A stretch of 64,000 nucleotides of DNA from Arachis hypogaea (Eukaryota; Streptophyta; Magnoliopsida; Fabales; Fabaceae). Below are positions 21,937 through 34,271 of the stretch, one piece after another; position 1 is the first letter of the stretch, and every line of letters starts with the position of its first letter. The notes under the pieces were generated by a model. That model was given only the letters and a program-made list of their open reading frames with translations, ran no database searches and was not told the origin of the DNA. A program made the position numbers and the translations under genes. The stretch is taken from positions 50,627,213-50,691,212 of the forward strand of contig NC_092054.1 in the NCBI RefSeq assembly GCF_003086295.3, read 5' to 3'.

Positions 21937-22113
21937 TCTGGGCGTTCAGCGCCAGGTTGGTGGCCATTTTGGGCGTTCAACGCCCATCTGTGTGCCATTT
22001 CTGGCGTTGAACGCCAGAACCATGCCTGTTCTGGCGTTCAGCGCCCAGAAGCTGCCCATTTTGGGCGTTCAGCGCCAGAACTATGCTCTGTTCTGGCGTT
22101 TGAACGCCAGACA
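21937..22113 (-). repeat. Palindrome array GGGCGTTCAACGCCC / CTGGCGTTCAACGCCAG in E3
   Basis: Six palindromes at about 33-base spacing, same class and same relative place (between hairpin and ORF2) as the E1 array at 14974. Several have GCGCC for ACGCC, a one-base loss of symmetry. Confidence 0.92.
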
Positions 22114-22247
22114 GATGCTCCTCCAGGGTGTGATTTTTCTTCTGCTGTTTTTGATTCCGTTTTTGGTTTTTTTGTTTATTTTGTGACTCCACATGATCAT
22201 GAACCTAAGAAAATATGAAAACAATAAAAATAAGAATTAGATAAACA

Positions 22248-22276
22248 TTGGGTTGCCTCCCAACAAGCGCTTCTTT
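22248..22276 (-). ncRNA. Conserved GAAGCGCTT box and hairpin (E3)
   Basis: On the minus strand AAAGAAGCGCTTG precedes TTGGGAGGCAACCCAA, a 5-bp stem (TTGGG/CCCAA) with loop AGGCAA at 22248-22263. It sits 37 bases after the protease ORF stop. Confidence 0.72.
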
Positions 22277-22312
22277 AATGTCAATAGCTTGACAGTAGGC
22301 TCTCATGGAGCC

Positions 22313-24596
22313 TCACAGATGTGCAGAGCTTTGTTGAGACTCTCCAACACCAAACTTAGAGTTTGGATATGGGAGTTCAACACCAAACTTAGAGTTTGAC
22401 TGTGGGGGCTTTGGTTGACTCTGCTTGGAGAGAAGCTTTTCAAGCTTCCTCTCCATGGTTGCAGAGGGAGATCCTCGAGTTTTGAATACAAGGGAGTTCT
22501 CATTCCATTGAAGGACTATTTCACCTCTGTCAACATCAATCACAGCTCTTGCTGTGGCCAGGAAAGGTCTTCCTAGGATGATGGATTCATCCTCTTCCTT
22601 TCCAGTATCCAGGACTATGAAATCAGCAGGTATGTAAAGGCCCTCGACCTTTACTAATACATCTTCTACTTGTCCATAAGCCTGTTTTCTTGAGCTGTCT
22701 GCTATCTCTAGTGAGATTTTAGCAGCTTGCACCCCATAGATTCCCAGTTTCTCTATTACAGAGAGGGGCATGAGGTTTATTCCTGAACCAAGGTCACACA
22801 GAGCCTTAAAGATCATGGTGCCTATGATACAGGGTATTATGAACTTTCCAGGATCCTGTCTCTTCTGAGGTAATATCAGTTGATCCAGATCACTTAGTTC
22901 ATTGATGAACAAGGGAGGTTCAACTTCCCAAGTATCAATGCCAAATAATTTGGCATTCAGCTTCATGATTGCACCAAGAAACTTGGCAGTTTGCTCTTCA
23001 GTGACATCCTCATTCTCTTCAGAGGAGGAATACTCATCAGAGCTCATGAAGGGCATAAGGAGGTTCAATGGAATCTCTATGGTCTCTAGATGAGCCTCAG
23101 AGTCCTTTGGTTCCTCAGAGGGAGGCTCCTTATTGATCACTGGACGTCCCAAGAGGTCCTCCTCCTTGGGATTCACGTCCTCTCCTCTCCTCAGAGGTTC
23201 GGCCATGGCGCTTATGTCAATGGCCTTGCACTCTCCTTTTGGGTTCTCTTCTGTATTGCTTGGGAGAGTACTAGGAGGGATTTCAGTGATCCTTTTACTC
23301 AGCTGGCCCACTTGTGCTTCCAGATTTCTAATGGAAGACCTTGTTTCATTCATGAAACTTACAGTGGCCTTAGATAGATCAGAGACTAGATTTGCTAAAT
23401 TAGAAGCATTTTGTTCAGAGTTCTCTGTCTGTTGCTGAGTTGATGATGGAAAAGGCTTGCTATTGCTAAACCTGTTTCTTCCACCATTGTTAAAGCCTTG
23501 TTGGGGCTTTTGATCCTTCCTTGAGAAATTTGGATGATTTCTCCATGTTGAGTTATAGGTGTTTCCATAAGGTTCACCTAAATAATTTACCTCTGCTATT
23601 GCAGGGTTCTCAGGATCATAGGCTTCTTCTTCAGAAGATGCCTCTTGATGCAGCTTGCATTCCATGCAGACTCTGAGAGATCATATTGACTTGCTGAGTC
23701 AATATTTTATTCTGAGCCAATATGGCATTCAGAGTATCGACCTCAAGAACTCCCTTCTTCATAGGCGTCCCATTATTCACAGGATTCCTTTCAGAAGTGT
23801 ACATGAACTGGTTATTAGCAACCATGTCAATGAGTTCTTGAGCTTCTGCAGGCGTTTTCTTTAGGTGAATGGATCCACCTGCAGAAGTGTCCAGTGACAT
23901 CTTTGATAGCTCAGATAAACCATCATAGAATATATCCAGGATGGTCCATTCTGAAAGCATGTCAGAAGGATACTTTTTGGTCAACTGTTTGTATCTTTCC
24001 CAAGCTTCATAGAGAGATTCACCTTCTTTCTGTCTGAAGGTTTGAACATCAGCTCTAAGCTTGCTCAGCTTTTGAGGAGGAAAGTACTTGGCTAAGAAAG
24101 CCGTGACCAGCTTATCCCAAGAGTTCAGGCTGTCTTTGGGTTGAGAATCCAACCATAATCTAGCTCTGTCTCTTACAGCAAAAGGGAAAAGCATGAGCCT
24201 GTAGACTTCAGGATCTACTCCATTAGTCTTAACAGTATCACATATCTGCAAGAATTCAGTTAAGAACTGAAAAGGATCTTCAGATGGAAGTCCATGAAAC
24301 TTGCAGTTCTGCTGCATTAGAGAAACTAATTGAGGTTTCAGCTCAAAGTTGTTTGCTCCAATGGCAGGAATGGAGATGCTTCTTCCATGTAAATTGGAAT
24401 TAGGTGCAGTAAAGTCACCAAGTATCTTCCTTACATTATTATTATTTTCAGATGCCATCTCCTCTGCCTGTTCGAAAATTTCTGAAAGGTTATCTTTGGA
24501 TTGTTGTATTTTAGCTTCTCTTAATTTTCTCTTCAGAGTCCTTTCAGGTTCTGGATCTGCTTCCACAAGAATGTTCTTATCCTTGCTCCTGCTCAT
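22313..24596 (-). pseudogene. E3 gag-protease polyprotein, one frameshift
   Basis: Gag starts at ATG 24596 and runs 321 residues (to 23631). It has the Retrotrans_gag core (NFELKPQLVSLMQQNCKFHGLPSEDP, LFPFAVRDRARLWLDS, FRQKEGESLYEAWERYKQLTKKYP). The protease part reads from 23665 to 22313 in a shifted frame, overlapping gag by 35 bases. It contains a Gln/Asn-rich linker, CDLGSGINLMPLS and [24 protein letters not shown]5 has gag and protease in one frame, so the shift is more likely a mutation than programmed frameshifting. No zinc knuckle is visible. The end (PNSKFGV repeated) is encoded by duplicated PPT-like motifs. It would form particle shells and process them. Confidence 0.88.
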
Positions 24597-26472
24597 ATGA
24601 CAAGGAAGAATGGACAGAAAAATGATAATAATAATAGAGATCCTTTATACCACAGTATAGGGATCCCTTTGTGAGTGGAAGAAAAGAGGGGGAGACAAAG
24701 AATGTGATGTAAAGGAAGAAACACATCTGTGAGGATGGAAGAGAGGTGAGATGAGATGTTAGGATATGAATGAATAAATAGAATAGGATGGGGGAGGTAT
24801 AATTTTTGAAAATTATTTTGAAAAGGAGTTAGTGATTTTTGAAAATTTGTTAGTATTTTTCGAAAAAAAAAATTTTTTTTGAAATAAAAATAAAAATAAA
24901 AATAATTAGTTAATTAAAAAGAAATTTTTGAAAAAGGGGGAGATATTTTCGAAAATTAGAGAGAGAGAGTTAGTTAGGTAGTTTTGAAAAAGTTAAAAAA
25001 CAAACAAAAAGTTAGTTAGTTAGTTGAAACAAATTTTGAAAAGATAAGAAGTTAGGAGGTTAGAAAAGATATTTTGGAAAGATATTTTTGAAAAAGATAA
25101 GATAAGAATATATTTTTGAAAAGATATGATTGAAATTAGTTTTGAAAAAGATTTGATTTTTAAAATCACAATTAATGACTTGATTCATAAGAAATCACAA
25201 GATATGATTCTAGAACTTAAAGTTTGAATCTTTCTTAACAAGTAAGTAACAAACTTGAAATTTTTGAATCAAAACATTAATTGATTAGTTATTTTCGAAA
25301 ATTTGATTTAAAAATAAGAAAAATATTTTTGAAAAATATTTTTGGAATTTTCGAAAATAACTAAGAAATTTGAAAAAGATTTGATTTTTGAAAAAGATTT
25401 TGAAAAAGATAAGATTTTCAAATTGAAAATTTGATTTGACTCATAAGAAACAATTTGATTTTTTAAAAATTTTTGAAAAAGTCAACTCAATTTTCGAATT
25501 TGATGAGAGAAAAAGGGAAAGATATTTTTTTTGATTTTTGAATTTTTAAGATGAGAGAGAAAAACACAAAAAAATGCAATGCATGAAAATTTTTTTTGAT
25601 CAAAACATGTGATGCATGCAAGAATGCTATGAATGTTAAGATGAACACCAAGAACACTTTGAATGTCATGATGAACATCAAGAACATAATTTTGAAAAAT
25701 TTTTAATGCAAAGAAAACATGCAAGACACCAAACTTAGAATTCTTTAATGCTTACGCACTAAGAATTCAAGAATGCATATGAAAAACAACATACAACACA
25801 AAACAAAAAATCATCAAGATCAAACAAGAAGACTTACCAAGAACAACTTGAAGATCATGAAGAACACTATGAATGCATGATATTTTCGAAAAATGCAAGA
25901 TGCATATGCAAGTGACACCAAACTTATGATATGACTCAAGACTCAAACAAGAAACATGATATATTTTTTATTTTTATGATTTTCTAAATTTTTTTTGGAT
26001 TTTTATTTTATATTTTTCAAAAATAGTTTTGAAAAAATAAGGATTCCAAAATTTTTAATATGAATTCCAGGAATCTTGCATTCTTAGTCTAAAGCTTCAG
26101 TCCAGGAATTAGACATGGCTCACTAGCCAGCCAAGCTTTCAAAGAAAGTTTCAGTCCAAAACACTAGACATGGCCAATGGCCAGCCAAGCTTCAGCAAAC
26201 ATATGAATGTAATTCATTCAATTTTAATCCAAAACCTCAGTCCAAAAGAATTTAGACATGGCTTTTCAGCCAGCCAGGCTTTAGCATGCTTCATGAAACA
26301 CTAGAATTCATTCTTAAAAATTTTGAATAAAATTTTTGAAAACAAATTTTTTTTTTTTCGAAAACAGATGAGAAAATTTTAGAAATATTTTTGAAAAATT
26401 TTTTTGAAAAGAAAACGAAAAGAAAATTACCTAATCTGAGCAACAAGATGAACCGTCAGTTGTCCAAACTCA
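24597..26472 (-). other. E3 5' untranslated leader, 2 kb, AT-rich
   Basis: No ORF worth calling. 24800-25560 is built from recurring TTTTGAAAA / GAAAAAGAT words. Two PPT-like AAGTTTGGTGTC motifs (minus) lie at 25726 and 25915. The region is unusually long for a leader and low in complexity. Confidence 0.75.
26090..26290 (-). repeat. Three imperfect tandem units in E3 leader
   Basis: On the plus strand the phrase CAGTCC(A)..AGACATGGC..AGCCAGCCAAGCTT occurs three times (about 26098, 26153 and 26236), with diverged spacers of about 55-85 bases. Confidence 0.75.
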
Positions 26473-26477
26473 AACAA

Positions 26478-26594
26478 TCCCCGGCAACGGCGCCAAAAAC
26501 TTGGTGCAGTTGCCGGATCAAAAGGGAATCTGGCACTGATGTTACCGGACCAAAAGCTTGCCGAAAACTCAAACAATCCCCGGCAACGGCGCCA
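26478..26594 (-). other. E3 primer binding site, duplicated
   Basis: The reverse complement of TGGCGCCGTTGCCGGGGA occurs at 26577-26594, six bases from the LTR, and again at 26478-26495. Both are embedded in the same longer text from CAAACAATCC to TTGGTGCA. The outer copy therefore also carries the last bases of the LTR edge (TTGGTGCA). The 99-base offset looks like a duplication during priming or strand transfer. Confidence 0.92.
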
Positions 26595-26600
26595 AAAACT

Positions 26601-28358
26601 TGGTGCACAAAATTGTGATCTCCAGGCTCGAACAAACCTGGTAATGGCTCCAAAGCTTGGTGCTTTGATCTTAATTCATAATTGTCACAACTTCGATACA
26701 ACTAACCAGCAAGTGCACTGGGTCGTCCAAGTAATACCTTACGTGAGTAAGGGTCGAATCCCACAGAGATTGTTGGTATGAAGCAAGCTATGGTCACCTT
26801 GTAAATCTCAGTCAGGCAGATATAAAGTGATAATGGTGGTTTCGAATATTATATAGTAAAATAGGGATAGAGATACTTATGTAATTCATTGGTAGGAATT
26901 TCAGATAAGCGAATGGAGATGCTTTTCGTTCCTCTGAACCTCTGCTTTCCTGCTATCTTCATCCAATCAGTCTTACTCCTTTCCATGGCTGGCTATATGT
27001 GATACATCACCACTGTCAATGGCTACTTTCGGTCATCTCTCGGGAAAATGATCCAATGCCCTGTCACGGCACGGCTAATCGTCTGGAGGCATCACCCTTG
27101 TCAATGGCTTCATCTTATCCTCTCAGTGAATAATATGCTCACGCACCCTGTCACGGCACGGCTATTCATCTGTCGGTTCTCGATCATGCTGGAATAGGAT
27201 TTACTATCCTTTTGCGTCTGTCACTAACGCCCTGCAATCGCGAGTTAGGAGCTCGTCACAGTCATTCAATCATTGAATCCTACTCGGAATACCACAGACA
27301 AGGTTTAGACCTTCCGGATTCTCTTGAATGCCGCCATCATTCTAGCTTACACCACGAAGATTCTGGTTGGGAGATCTAAGAGATATTCATTCTAGCTTAT
27401 TTCATGTAGAACGGAAGTGTTTGTCAGGCACGCGTTCATAAGGGAGAAGGATGATGAGCGTCACACATAATCATCACCTTCATCACGTTCTTGGGTGCGA
27501 ATGGATATCTTAGAAGCAAAATAAGATGAATTGAATAGAAAACAGAAGTACTTTGCATTAATCTTTGAGGAACAGCAGAGCTCCACACCTTAATCTATCG
27601 AGTGTAGAAACTCTACCGTATGAAAATACATAAGTGAAGGTCCAGGCATGGCCGAGATGGCCAGCCCCCTAAACGAGATCAATAGTCTCCTAAGATGAAC
27701 AATGGAATAAAACTGAGACCAAAGATACCTAATACAATAGTAAAAGGTCCTATTTATAATAAACTAGCTACTAGGGTTTACATGAGTAAGTAATTGATGC
27801 ATAAATCCACTTCCTGGGCCCACTTGGTGTGTGTTTGGGCTGAGCCTGAGTGTTGCACGTGCAGAGGCCATTTGTGGAGTTGAACGCCAGTTTTTGTGCC
27901 AGTTTGGGCGTTCAACTCTGGTTTTGGATCCTTTTCTGGCGCTGGACGCCAGATTTGGGCAGAAGGCTGGCGTTGAACGCCAGTTTACGTCGTCAATTCT
28001 TGGCCAAAGTATGGACTATTATATATTTCTGGAAAGCCCTGGATGTCTACTTTCCAACGCAATTGAAAGCGCGCCATTTTGAGTTCTGTAGCTCCAGAAA
28101 ATCCACTTTGAGTGCAGGGAGGTCAGAATCCAACAGCATCAGCAGTCCTTCTTCAACCTCTGAATCTGATTTCTGCTCAAGTCCCTCAATTTCAGCCAGA
28201 AAATACCTGAAATCACAGAAAAACACACAAACTCATAGTAAAGTCCAGAAATGTGAATTTAACATAAAAACTAATGAAAACATCCCTAAAAGTAACTAGA
28301 TCCTACTAAAAACATACTAAAAACAATGTCAAAAAGCGTATAAATTATCCGCTCATCA
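26601..28358 (-). repeat. E3 5' LTR (minus orientation)
   Basis: 1758 bp, nearly identical to the copy at 17351-19108. Palindromes at 27886-27985, the GGAAAG..ACATCC block near 28030-28062, minus-strand TATAAATA near 27751-27758. Followed by the CCTGA target copy. Confidence 0.95.
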
Positions 28359-28363
28359 CCTGA

Positions 28364-29038
28364 CAACCACTTCCGTTCTACATGCAATCAAGCTTGAATG
28401 TGTATCTCTTGGGTTTCTAATATAAGATTAGAACCTTCGTAGTATAGGCTAGAATTATTGGCGGCCATTCCTGAGGTCCGGAAAGTCTAAACCTTGTCTG
28501 TGGTATTCCGAGTAGGATCTGGAAAGGGATGACTGTGACGAGCTTCAAACTCACGAGTGCTGGGCGTAGTGACAGACGCAAAAGGATCAATGGATCCTAT
28601 TCCAGCATGAGTGAGAACCGACAGATGATTAGCCGTGCGGTGACAGCGCATTTGGACCATTTTCACTGAGAGGACGGATGGTAGCCATTGACAACAGTGA
28701 TCCACCAACATACAGCTTGCCATGGAAGGAGCCTTGCGTGCATGAAGAAGAAGACAGTAGGAAAGCAGAAATTTAGAAGACAAAGCATCTCCAAAACCTC
28801 AACCTGTTCTCCATTACTGCATAACAAGTATTTATTTCATGTTCTTTTACTTTTTACAATTAAATCTGAGAATTATTGATATCCTGACTAAGAGTTACAA
28901 GATAACCATAGCTTGCTTCAAGCCGACAATCTCCGTGGGATCGACCCTTACTCACGTAAGGTATTACTTGGACGACCCAGTGCACTTGCTGGTTAGTTGT
29001 ACGGAATTGCAAAAGTGTGATTGTGATTTCGTGCACCA
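28364..29038 (+). repeat. E1 3' LTR, second part
   Basis: Resumes with CAACCACTTCCGTTCTACATG and ends GTGCACCA at 29038. It contains the U5 block CTCCGTGGGATCGACCC at 28931-28947. The two parts give an LTR of about 1546 bp. Confidence 0.9.
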
Positions 29039-30486
29039 GTTACCTTCTTTTTAACACCAATGTTTTATTTTCTTTGTTTGTTCATTGTTGCATTTGCATG
29101 TTTGATTGCATATTTATTTGATTTTGTGCATATTCTACCACTGCTTGGTTAAAGTAATAATTTCTTTTTCAAGAAACTTTTTATAACATGTCACTAATTT
29201 GAAATAAACTTTTTGAAAAACTTGTTTGAAGAAATATTATACTGGAACATGGTTTAGTGCTCGAACACACAAAACCAGTGAGATTTTGAGCATATTTGAT
29301 TGGTTGCATTTTATCAACCAATATTTTATTTTTGGTGTGTGTTGTTCTCTCTAAAATTGTGATCTTTGTCTTGCTTGATTCTATATTTCCATTGTTTGAT
29401 GTATGCATGCACTATATGATTGAGGCATTTATTTCACTGAGCTTACATACCCATATGGCCTTAACCCTTCATTATCCCTTGCAAACCAATTTGAGCCTAT
29501 TTTACCCATTTTATTCTTTACTTTAGCACATCATTAACTCTAAGCGGAAAATAATAATGTCCTTAATTTGAATCCTTGGTTAGCTTAGACTAGTGACAGT
29601 GCTCACGAATTAAGTGTTGGGAAATTGGGTTTGCCAATATTTGGTTTGAGAATTGGGTGTTGTGTATTCTTGAGAAAATATGAACAAGAATGTTAAGAAC
29701 ATGTTTATGCATTCAATACTTTAATAATATGCATTGAGAAAAAATAAAAAAAATAATATAGATATATATATAAATAAAAAAGGAAAAAAAGAAAAAAGGA
29801 GAAAAAGAAAAGAAAAAGAGCAAATAAATAAAAGAGGACAAAAATGCCCCAAAGTAAGTGGTGAAAGCAATGCATATGTACTGTACTTGAAATTAGAATG
29901 CATGAATATGTGGAAAAAATGGTTAATAGATAATTAGATGTGGTATTATGATTACATGGATTGTCTAAAGTTAGGTTCCAGTTTAAGTCAATTAAGGATT
30001 CAGATTTTAGTCCACTTGACCAAATACAATCCTACCTTGACCCTAACCCCATTACAACCCTTAAAAGACCTGTTGATATGTGTATCTGTGCATTAAATTT
30101 TTGTTGATTGTTAGATGAAGAGCAAGCCTTAGAAATTAAAATTAGTAGAGAATTGAGAGAATTGAACCTTAAACACATGAGTGATTAGAGTGTATACACT
30201 TCCAGTAAGGGTTCGATGCTCGGTACTTTGTTCCCGGCATTCACGAGCTATTTTCTTTTGCAAGTCTATTTGTACTTCACTTTTGTGATTTGAATTAGTG
30301 AAATCCAGTTCATATTTGTTCTTAAAGGATTTGTTTACTTTTAACCAAGTAGGTAGAAACATTTTGCATATAGTTGCATTCATATACATAGGTTGCATTT
30401 CATACTTTCTACCATTCCTCTTCACTCTCTTATAGCTTCTCTTGAGCTTAGCATGAGGACATGATAATGTTTAAGTGTGGGGAGGT
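29039..30486 (+). other. E4 left-unit 3' tail and PPT
   Basis: Noncoding and AT-rich, matching 35547-36992 almost base for base, including AAAAAGGAGAAAAAG runs near 29780-29830. Ends with AAGTGTGGGGAGGT (30473-30486) against the LTR. Confidence 0.88.
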
Positions 30487-32048
30487 TGATAAACTACTAT
30501 TTTATGGTTTATCTTATGCTCAATTGAGTGGATTTTATCAATCTTTCATACACTTATCCATACAAAATGCATGGTTTTACATTTTCCTTCCTAATTCTGT
30601 GCTATGATTGAAAGCATGCTTCTTTGGCTTTTATTTTCCTATGTTTAAATCCTCTCTTATTACCATTCGATGCCTTGATATGTGTGTTAAGTGTTTTCAG
30701 GGTTTATAAGGCAGGAATGGCTTAGAGGATGGAAAGGAAGCATGCAAAAGTAGAAGGAATACAAGAAGTTGAAGAAATTGCTAAGCTGTCCAGCCTGACC
30801 CTCTCGCACTAAAACGGTCATAACTTGAGCTACATAGGTCCAAATGATGCGGTTCCAGTTGCATTGGAAAGCTAACATCTGAGGCTTCGAAATGATATAT
30901 AATTTACTATAGTGGCCGTATAGATAAATGACATGAACGCATGTTCCACGCGGACGCATCGCAGTGACAAAAATCAGCGTGACAGAATTCGCAATTAGCG
31001 ATTTCTGGACTGTTTCTGGCCCAGTTTTCGGCCCGAAAAACACAGATTATAGGCTATAAAGTGGTAGAATACATTTATTCATTCATGGAACATTCAATAT
31101 ACATAATTTTAGGTTTTTAAATGTAGTTTTTAGAGAGAGATGCTCTCTCCTCTCTCTTAGGTTTTAGGATTATGATTTCAACTTCTTCTCAGATTCCAGG
31201 TTCAATGTTCCTTTAAATTAGGATTCTTATATTTTCATTTATTCCATAGTATTTTTCCATTTAAATTTTATTGTTTATTTAATTGCTTCCAATTTTATTT
31301 CAATTATCATCTCTACTCTTTTATATCTTTAATCCTTATTCAGAGTTACAATTGGAAAGCTTTTATGACATTATTAATGCAAAGAGTATTTTTCTATTTA
31401 TCTCATTATTTGTTTGATTATCTTCAAGTATTTATTTAGTCATTTATTATATGAAATTGGCATCCATATCAATGGAGTAGGTTCCCAACTTGATTTTGGA
31501 GTTGATTAATATTTGGAAACCCTTGAGTTGGAAGACTCAAGAGTTAATTGTGATTGGCTCTCTGGCCACTAACGCTAATCCAAACACAAGGATGAGGATT
31601 AGGACTTGTGAATAGAAGTTGGCTCCTAACTTGATTTTCCTTTATTTAGGAAAGGATAACTAAGTAGAACAACAACCAATTACCATTACACTTGGAAAAT
31701 CCAACAAGGATAGAACTTCCAATTAATTTTCTTCAGATTAAGGCTTTTTAATTTAATTTAATTACATAAAACCTTTGTTAATTTTCACTGCCTTAATTTA
31801 TAATTATTTATTTTTCTATTACCCAACTCTAAAAATTCTCAGAAAACCCATAACCAATAATAACACACCTCCCTGCAATTCCTTGAAAGACGACCCGAGG
31901 TTTGAATACTTCGGTTAATTAATTTTATTGGGTTTGCTTTAGTGACAAACAAAACTTTTGTACAAAAGGATTCTTGTTAGTTTAGAAACTATACTTACAA
32001 CGTGATTATATTTGTGAATTTCTTTACTAGCAGAAAGCCCGATCGTCA
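30487..32048 (+). repeat. E4 shared (middle) LTR
   Basis: TGATAAACTACTATTTTATGG...GATCGTCA. It contains TTGCATTGGAAAGCTAACATCTG (30869-30891), the cross-family block. Next comes a decayed palindrome pair (CACGCGGACGCATCG near 30948), TATAAA at 31055-31060, and U5 GACGACCCGAGGTTTGAATAC near 31890. 1562 bp, the same length as its partner. Confidence 0.93.
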
Positions 32049-32051
32049 AAA

Positions 32052-32069
32052 TGGCACCGTTGCCAGGGA
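32052..32069 (+). other. E4 primer binding site, decayed
   Basis: TGGCACCGTTGCCAGGGA differs from the tRNA-Asp complement at two places, both G to A at CpG sites. It begins three bases after the LTR, as in E2. Confidence 0.85.
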
Positions 32070-32162
32070 ATTGCAAATGTGTGCCTTATTATTAGTTATT
32101 GTAAATATTTTCTTTTACCTGTTTATTTGTTTTATTTTTGTTTTTAATTTTTATTAGTTGCT

Positions 32163-34003
32163 ATGAGTTCTCAGCTCCGTCGCTTTGAGTTTGGTTCTAA
32201 TATTGTTGAAAAAAATGGAAGCTATAACAGGAACATGCATCAAGGTCAAAACCATCAGAGATGGACGGAGCCATGAGGATTTGATCAATGCTTTAGGCAA
32301 CAACACCTTCCAACATACCATGGACGACGACCATTCAACATTGCATGTCGAGACAATAGTTATGGTGGACTTTTTCGTGACAACCAACCTCCATCAAATT
32401 ACTATGGTCAAGAGACATTCCAGGGAGCGTACCAAGATGATGAATATAGTGGATCCCCTTGTAGTTACCAACAAGCCCCGCCATATGCTTATGAACCGCC
32501 TCCCCAACATACCTTTGAACTACCACACTCACAAGCACCTTACCACCAAACACCCCCACGTGACCCTAACCCACATCAACCACACCAACCACCATATGAA
32601 CCACACCCAGAACCACCACCTCAATATTCACCATCTCTATTGGATAACAACACACTCATCTCTAATATCATTGGTCTCACCTCTACACTCCAAAATCTTA
32701 TATCCCACATAGACCAACCCTCTACCTCCAATATTCAACCCTCAAGCTTCAGTGTGCTTCCTTTTCAACCACATAATAATCTTCCCATCCCATCACCACC
32801 CTCCATGGAAGAGCACCCACATCCATCAATCCAAGAGCAAGATGATCCCAATTATGCTATTGATATGGAACAAGAAAGAAGGAATCATCTTCGCGAATTC
32901 ATACTTCATAAGAAGCTAGAGGAGGCCCTACAGATGAAGGTAGTAGAGACCCTTGAAGTCGAAAGAGTGGTTGAAGAATTAGTGAAGGAAGACATCAAGG
33001 AGGAGTCTGATTTTGTCTTAGAGCAAGAGGAGGCCCAAAATGTGGAGATAGGAGAGACCCTTGAAGATGAAGGAATAGTTAAAAGGAGTTATCATAGAAA
33101 GAAAATCATCAAGGATGAGTACGATTTTATACTAAAACAACTGGACAAAGCAGTAATTATTGAAGAGGAAGAAGTGGTTGAAGACTTAGGAGATGTTGAA
33201 CCTCCATGGGAAAGTCCAGTCATAGAACCTCCTTCCAAGACGTTTGAATTTGATGTTGAAGAGGGTGTACAACCTCCAAGGCATATCATGGCTAAAGACT
33301 TTGAAAAGGTTGATCAAGAAATGGAGATTAAAGAAGAAGAAGAAGCACAATCTCCCATGCCCTTGGTGAGTAATGAAGAAGAGATTGAATTTAAAGAAAG
33401 CTACCAAGAGGAAGAGGTTGAACTTGAAGAAGCTTGCAAAGAGGTGGAAGTTGCCAAGGGAGAGCACAAGGGAATGGAGCTTGAAATCACCTTCCAAAGC
33501 TGTTGGAGACCTCTCCCCCAAAGCCATTACCATCCAATACAACATTCAAGTGGGTAAAATTCTTATCCTTGCCCTTTACTTTCCCACTTGAATATGGTTT
33601 ACTTGAGACAGATGGCCAGCTTAGAGCTCTCTGTGGCGTTAAGAGTAAGAGGAAGATGGTTAGTGGTTGGAGTTGTCATGCAAGGTTCAATATGGTGGAA
33701 AGCTCAAAGTTTAAATGCAAGGGTTGGTGTAAAGCTCAACTGAATGGGTCTAGGAAGCTGTTTGGATGCCGTAGTGAGAATTCGGATTGCTTACCACCCG
33801 GATGGAATCATCATGTTCCACTTGAAGACGGGTGCAGAAACAAGATTTGGGATCCAGGCATACATGAGGATCAAATTTGGGAGCTCAAAACTTGTGAGGA
33901 ACTCCATCAAAGCTTGAGAAATTTACTTGGTATTGATAGAGCTTATTGGAAGTCCAAGCATTGGTGGAAGTTTCAAGACGAGTTCAAGCACAAGCCACCA
34001 TGA
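32163..34003 (+). pseudogene. E4 ORF1: family B acidic protein, broken
   Basis: From ATG 32163 the frame matches E2 ORF1 (RFEFGSNIVEKNGSYNRNMHQGQ). It hits TGA at 32274-32276, then reads on in the same frame to 33557. A frameshift near 33510-33557 moves the conserved end to the frame closing at 34003. Parts: His/Pro/Gln-rich N-terminus with HQPHQPPYEPHPEPPPQY; a Glu-rich centre with repeats of the EEALQMKVVETLE type; and a C-terminal block LETDGQLRALCGVKSKRKM, GWSCHARFN, GSRKLFGCRSEN, CLPPGW, KHWWKFQDEFKHKPP. This C-terminus keeps Cys residues that E2 has lost, suggesting a Trp/Cys-containing fold. Function unknown. Confidence 0.85.
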
Positions 34004-34052
34004 CAATGAGCTCACCAAATGTCCAACTTAAGGACTTTAACTAAAAGTGCTA

Positions 34053-34070
34053 GGTGGGAGACAACCCACC
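34053..34070 (+). ncRNA. Conserved RNA hairpin after ORF1 (E4)
   Basis: GGTGGGAGACAACCCACC, identical to the E2 hairpin and at the same distance (50 bases) from the ORF1 stop, while flanking sequence has drifted. Confidence 0.7.
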
Positions 34071-34199
34071 ATGGTATGATCGTTCCGTTTCAATCTTAGT
34101 TTTATTTTACTTTATTCTATTTTTATTTTTGTTAATGACTCTTCTCATAATCTCTGCATATAGCTGCATATAGCCTGCATTTGCATTTGCATACTGCAT

Positions 34200-34271
34200 A
34201 AAAAAACAAAAAAACAAAAAAACAAAAAAACAAAAAAACAAAAAAAAAACAAAAAAACAAAAAAACAAAAA
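34200..34271 (+). repeat. (A7C)n simple repeat
   Basis: Eight-base unit AAAAAAAC repeated about nine times with one irregular A run, in the E4 internal region directly before the palindrome array. E2 has only A9 at this place (near 6618). Confidence 0.95.

Larger units (their letters stand above)
17351..28358 (-). mobile_element. E3: complete non-autonomous family A element (gag-protease + ORF2, no RT/RNase H/integrase)
   Basis: LTRs of 1758 bp (17351-19108 and 26601-28358) and a perfect CCTGA duplication. Minus-strand order: 5' LTR, PBS (present twice), 2-kb AT-rich leader, gag, protease, hairpin, palindrome array, ORF2, tail, PPT, 3' LTR. RT, RNase H and integrase are absent between protease (ends 22313) and the GAAGCGCTT/hairpin box (22248-22276). 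Its LTR is closely related to that of E1, which has those genes, so E1-type elements are natural helpers (inference). By eye the LTRs differ at about 15 of 1758 positions, so insertion is recent. Confidence 0.95.
1..29038 (+). mobile_element. E1: Ty3-gypsy gag-pol element, 5' end outside window, split by E2 and E3
   Basis: The element runs in from the left edge and ends with its 3' LTR at 29038 (..GTGCACCA). Removing E2 (3227-13248) and E3 (17351-28358) rejoins the RNase H codons and the 3' LTR exactly. Order is gag, palindrome linker, protease, RT, RNase H, integrase, hairpin, palindrome array, ORF2 remnant, PPT, LTR. The integrase C-terminal signature [17 protein letters not shown] places it in the Athila/Tat side of plant Ty3-gypsy (family knowledge). 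It is the only family A copy here with full pol. The base following the LTR opens GTTAC (29039-29043), which matches uninterrupted E4 sequence at 35547, so E1 inserted there; the partner target copy lies outside the window. Many stops and frameshifts make it a dead copy. Confidence 0.9.

Noticed and set aside
23631..23665. Programmed ribosomal frameshift between gag and protease in E3
   Set aside because: E5, a related element, keeps gag and protease in one frame, and I see no slippery heptamer with a clear downstream structure; an indel is simpler.
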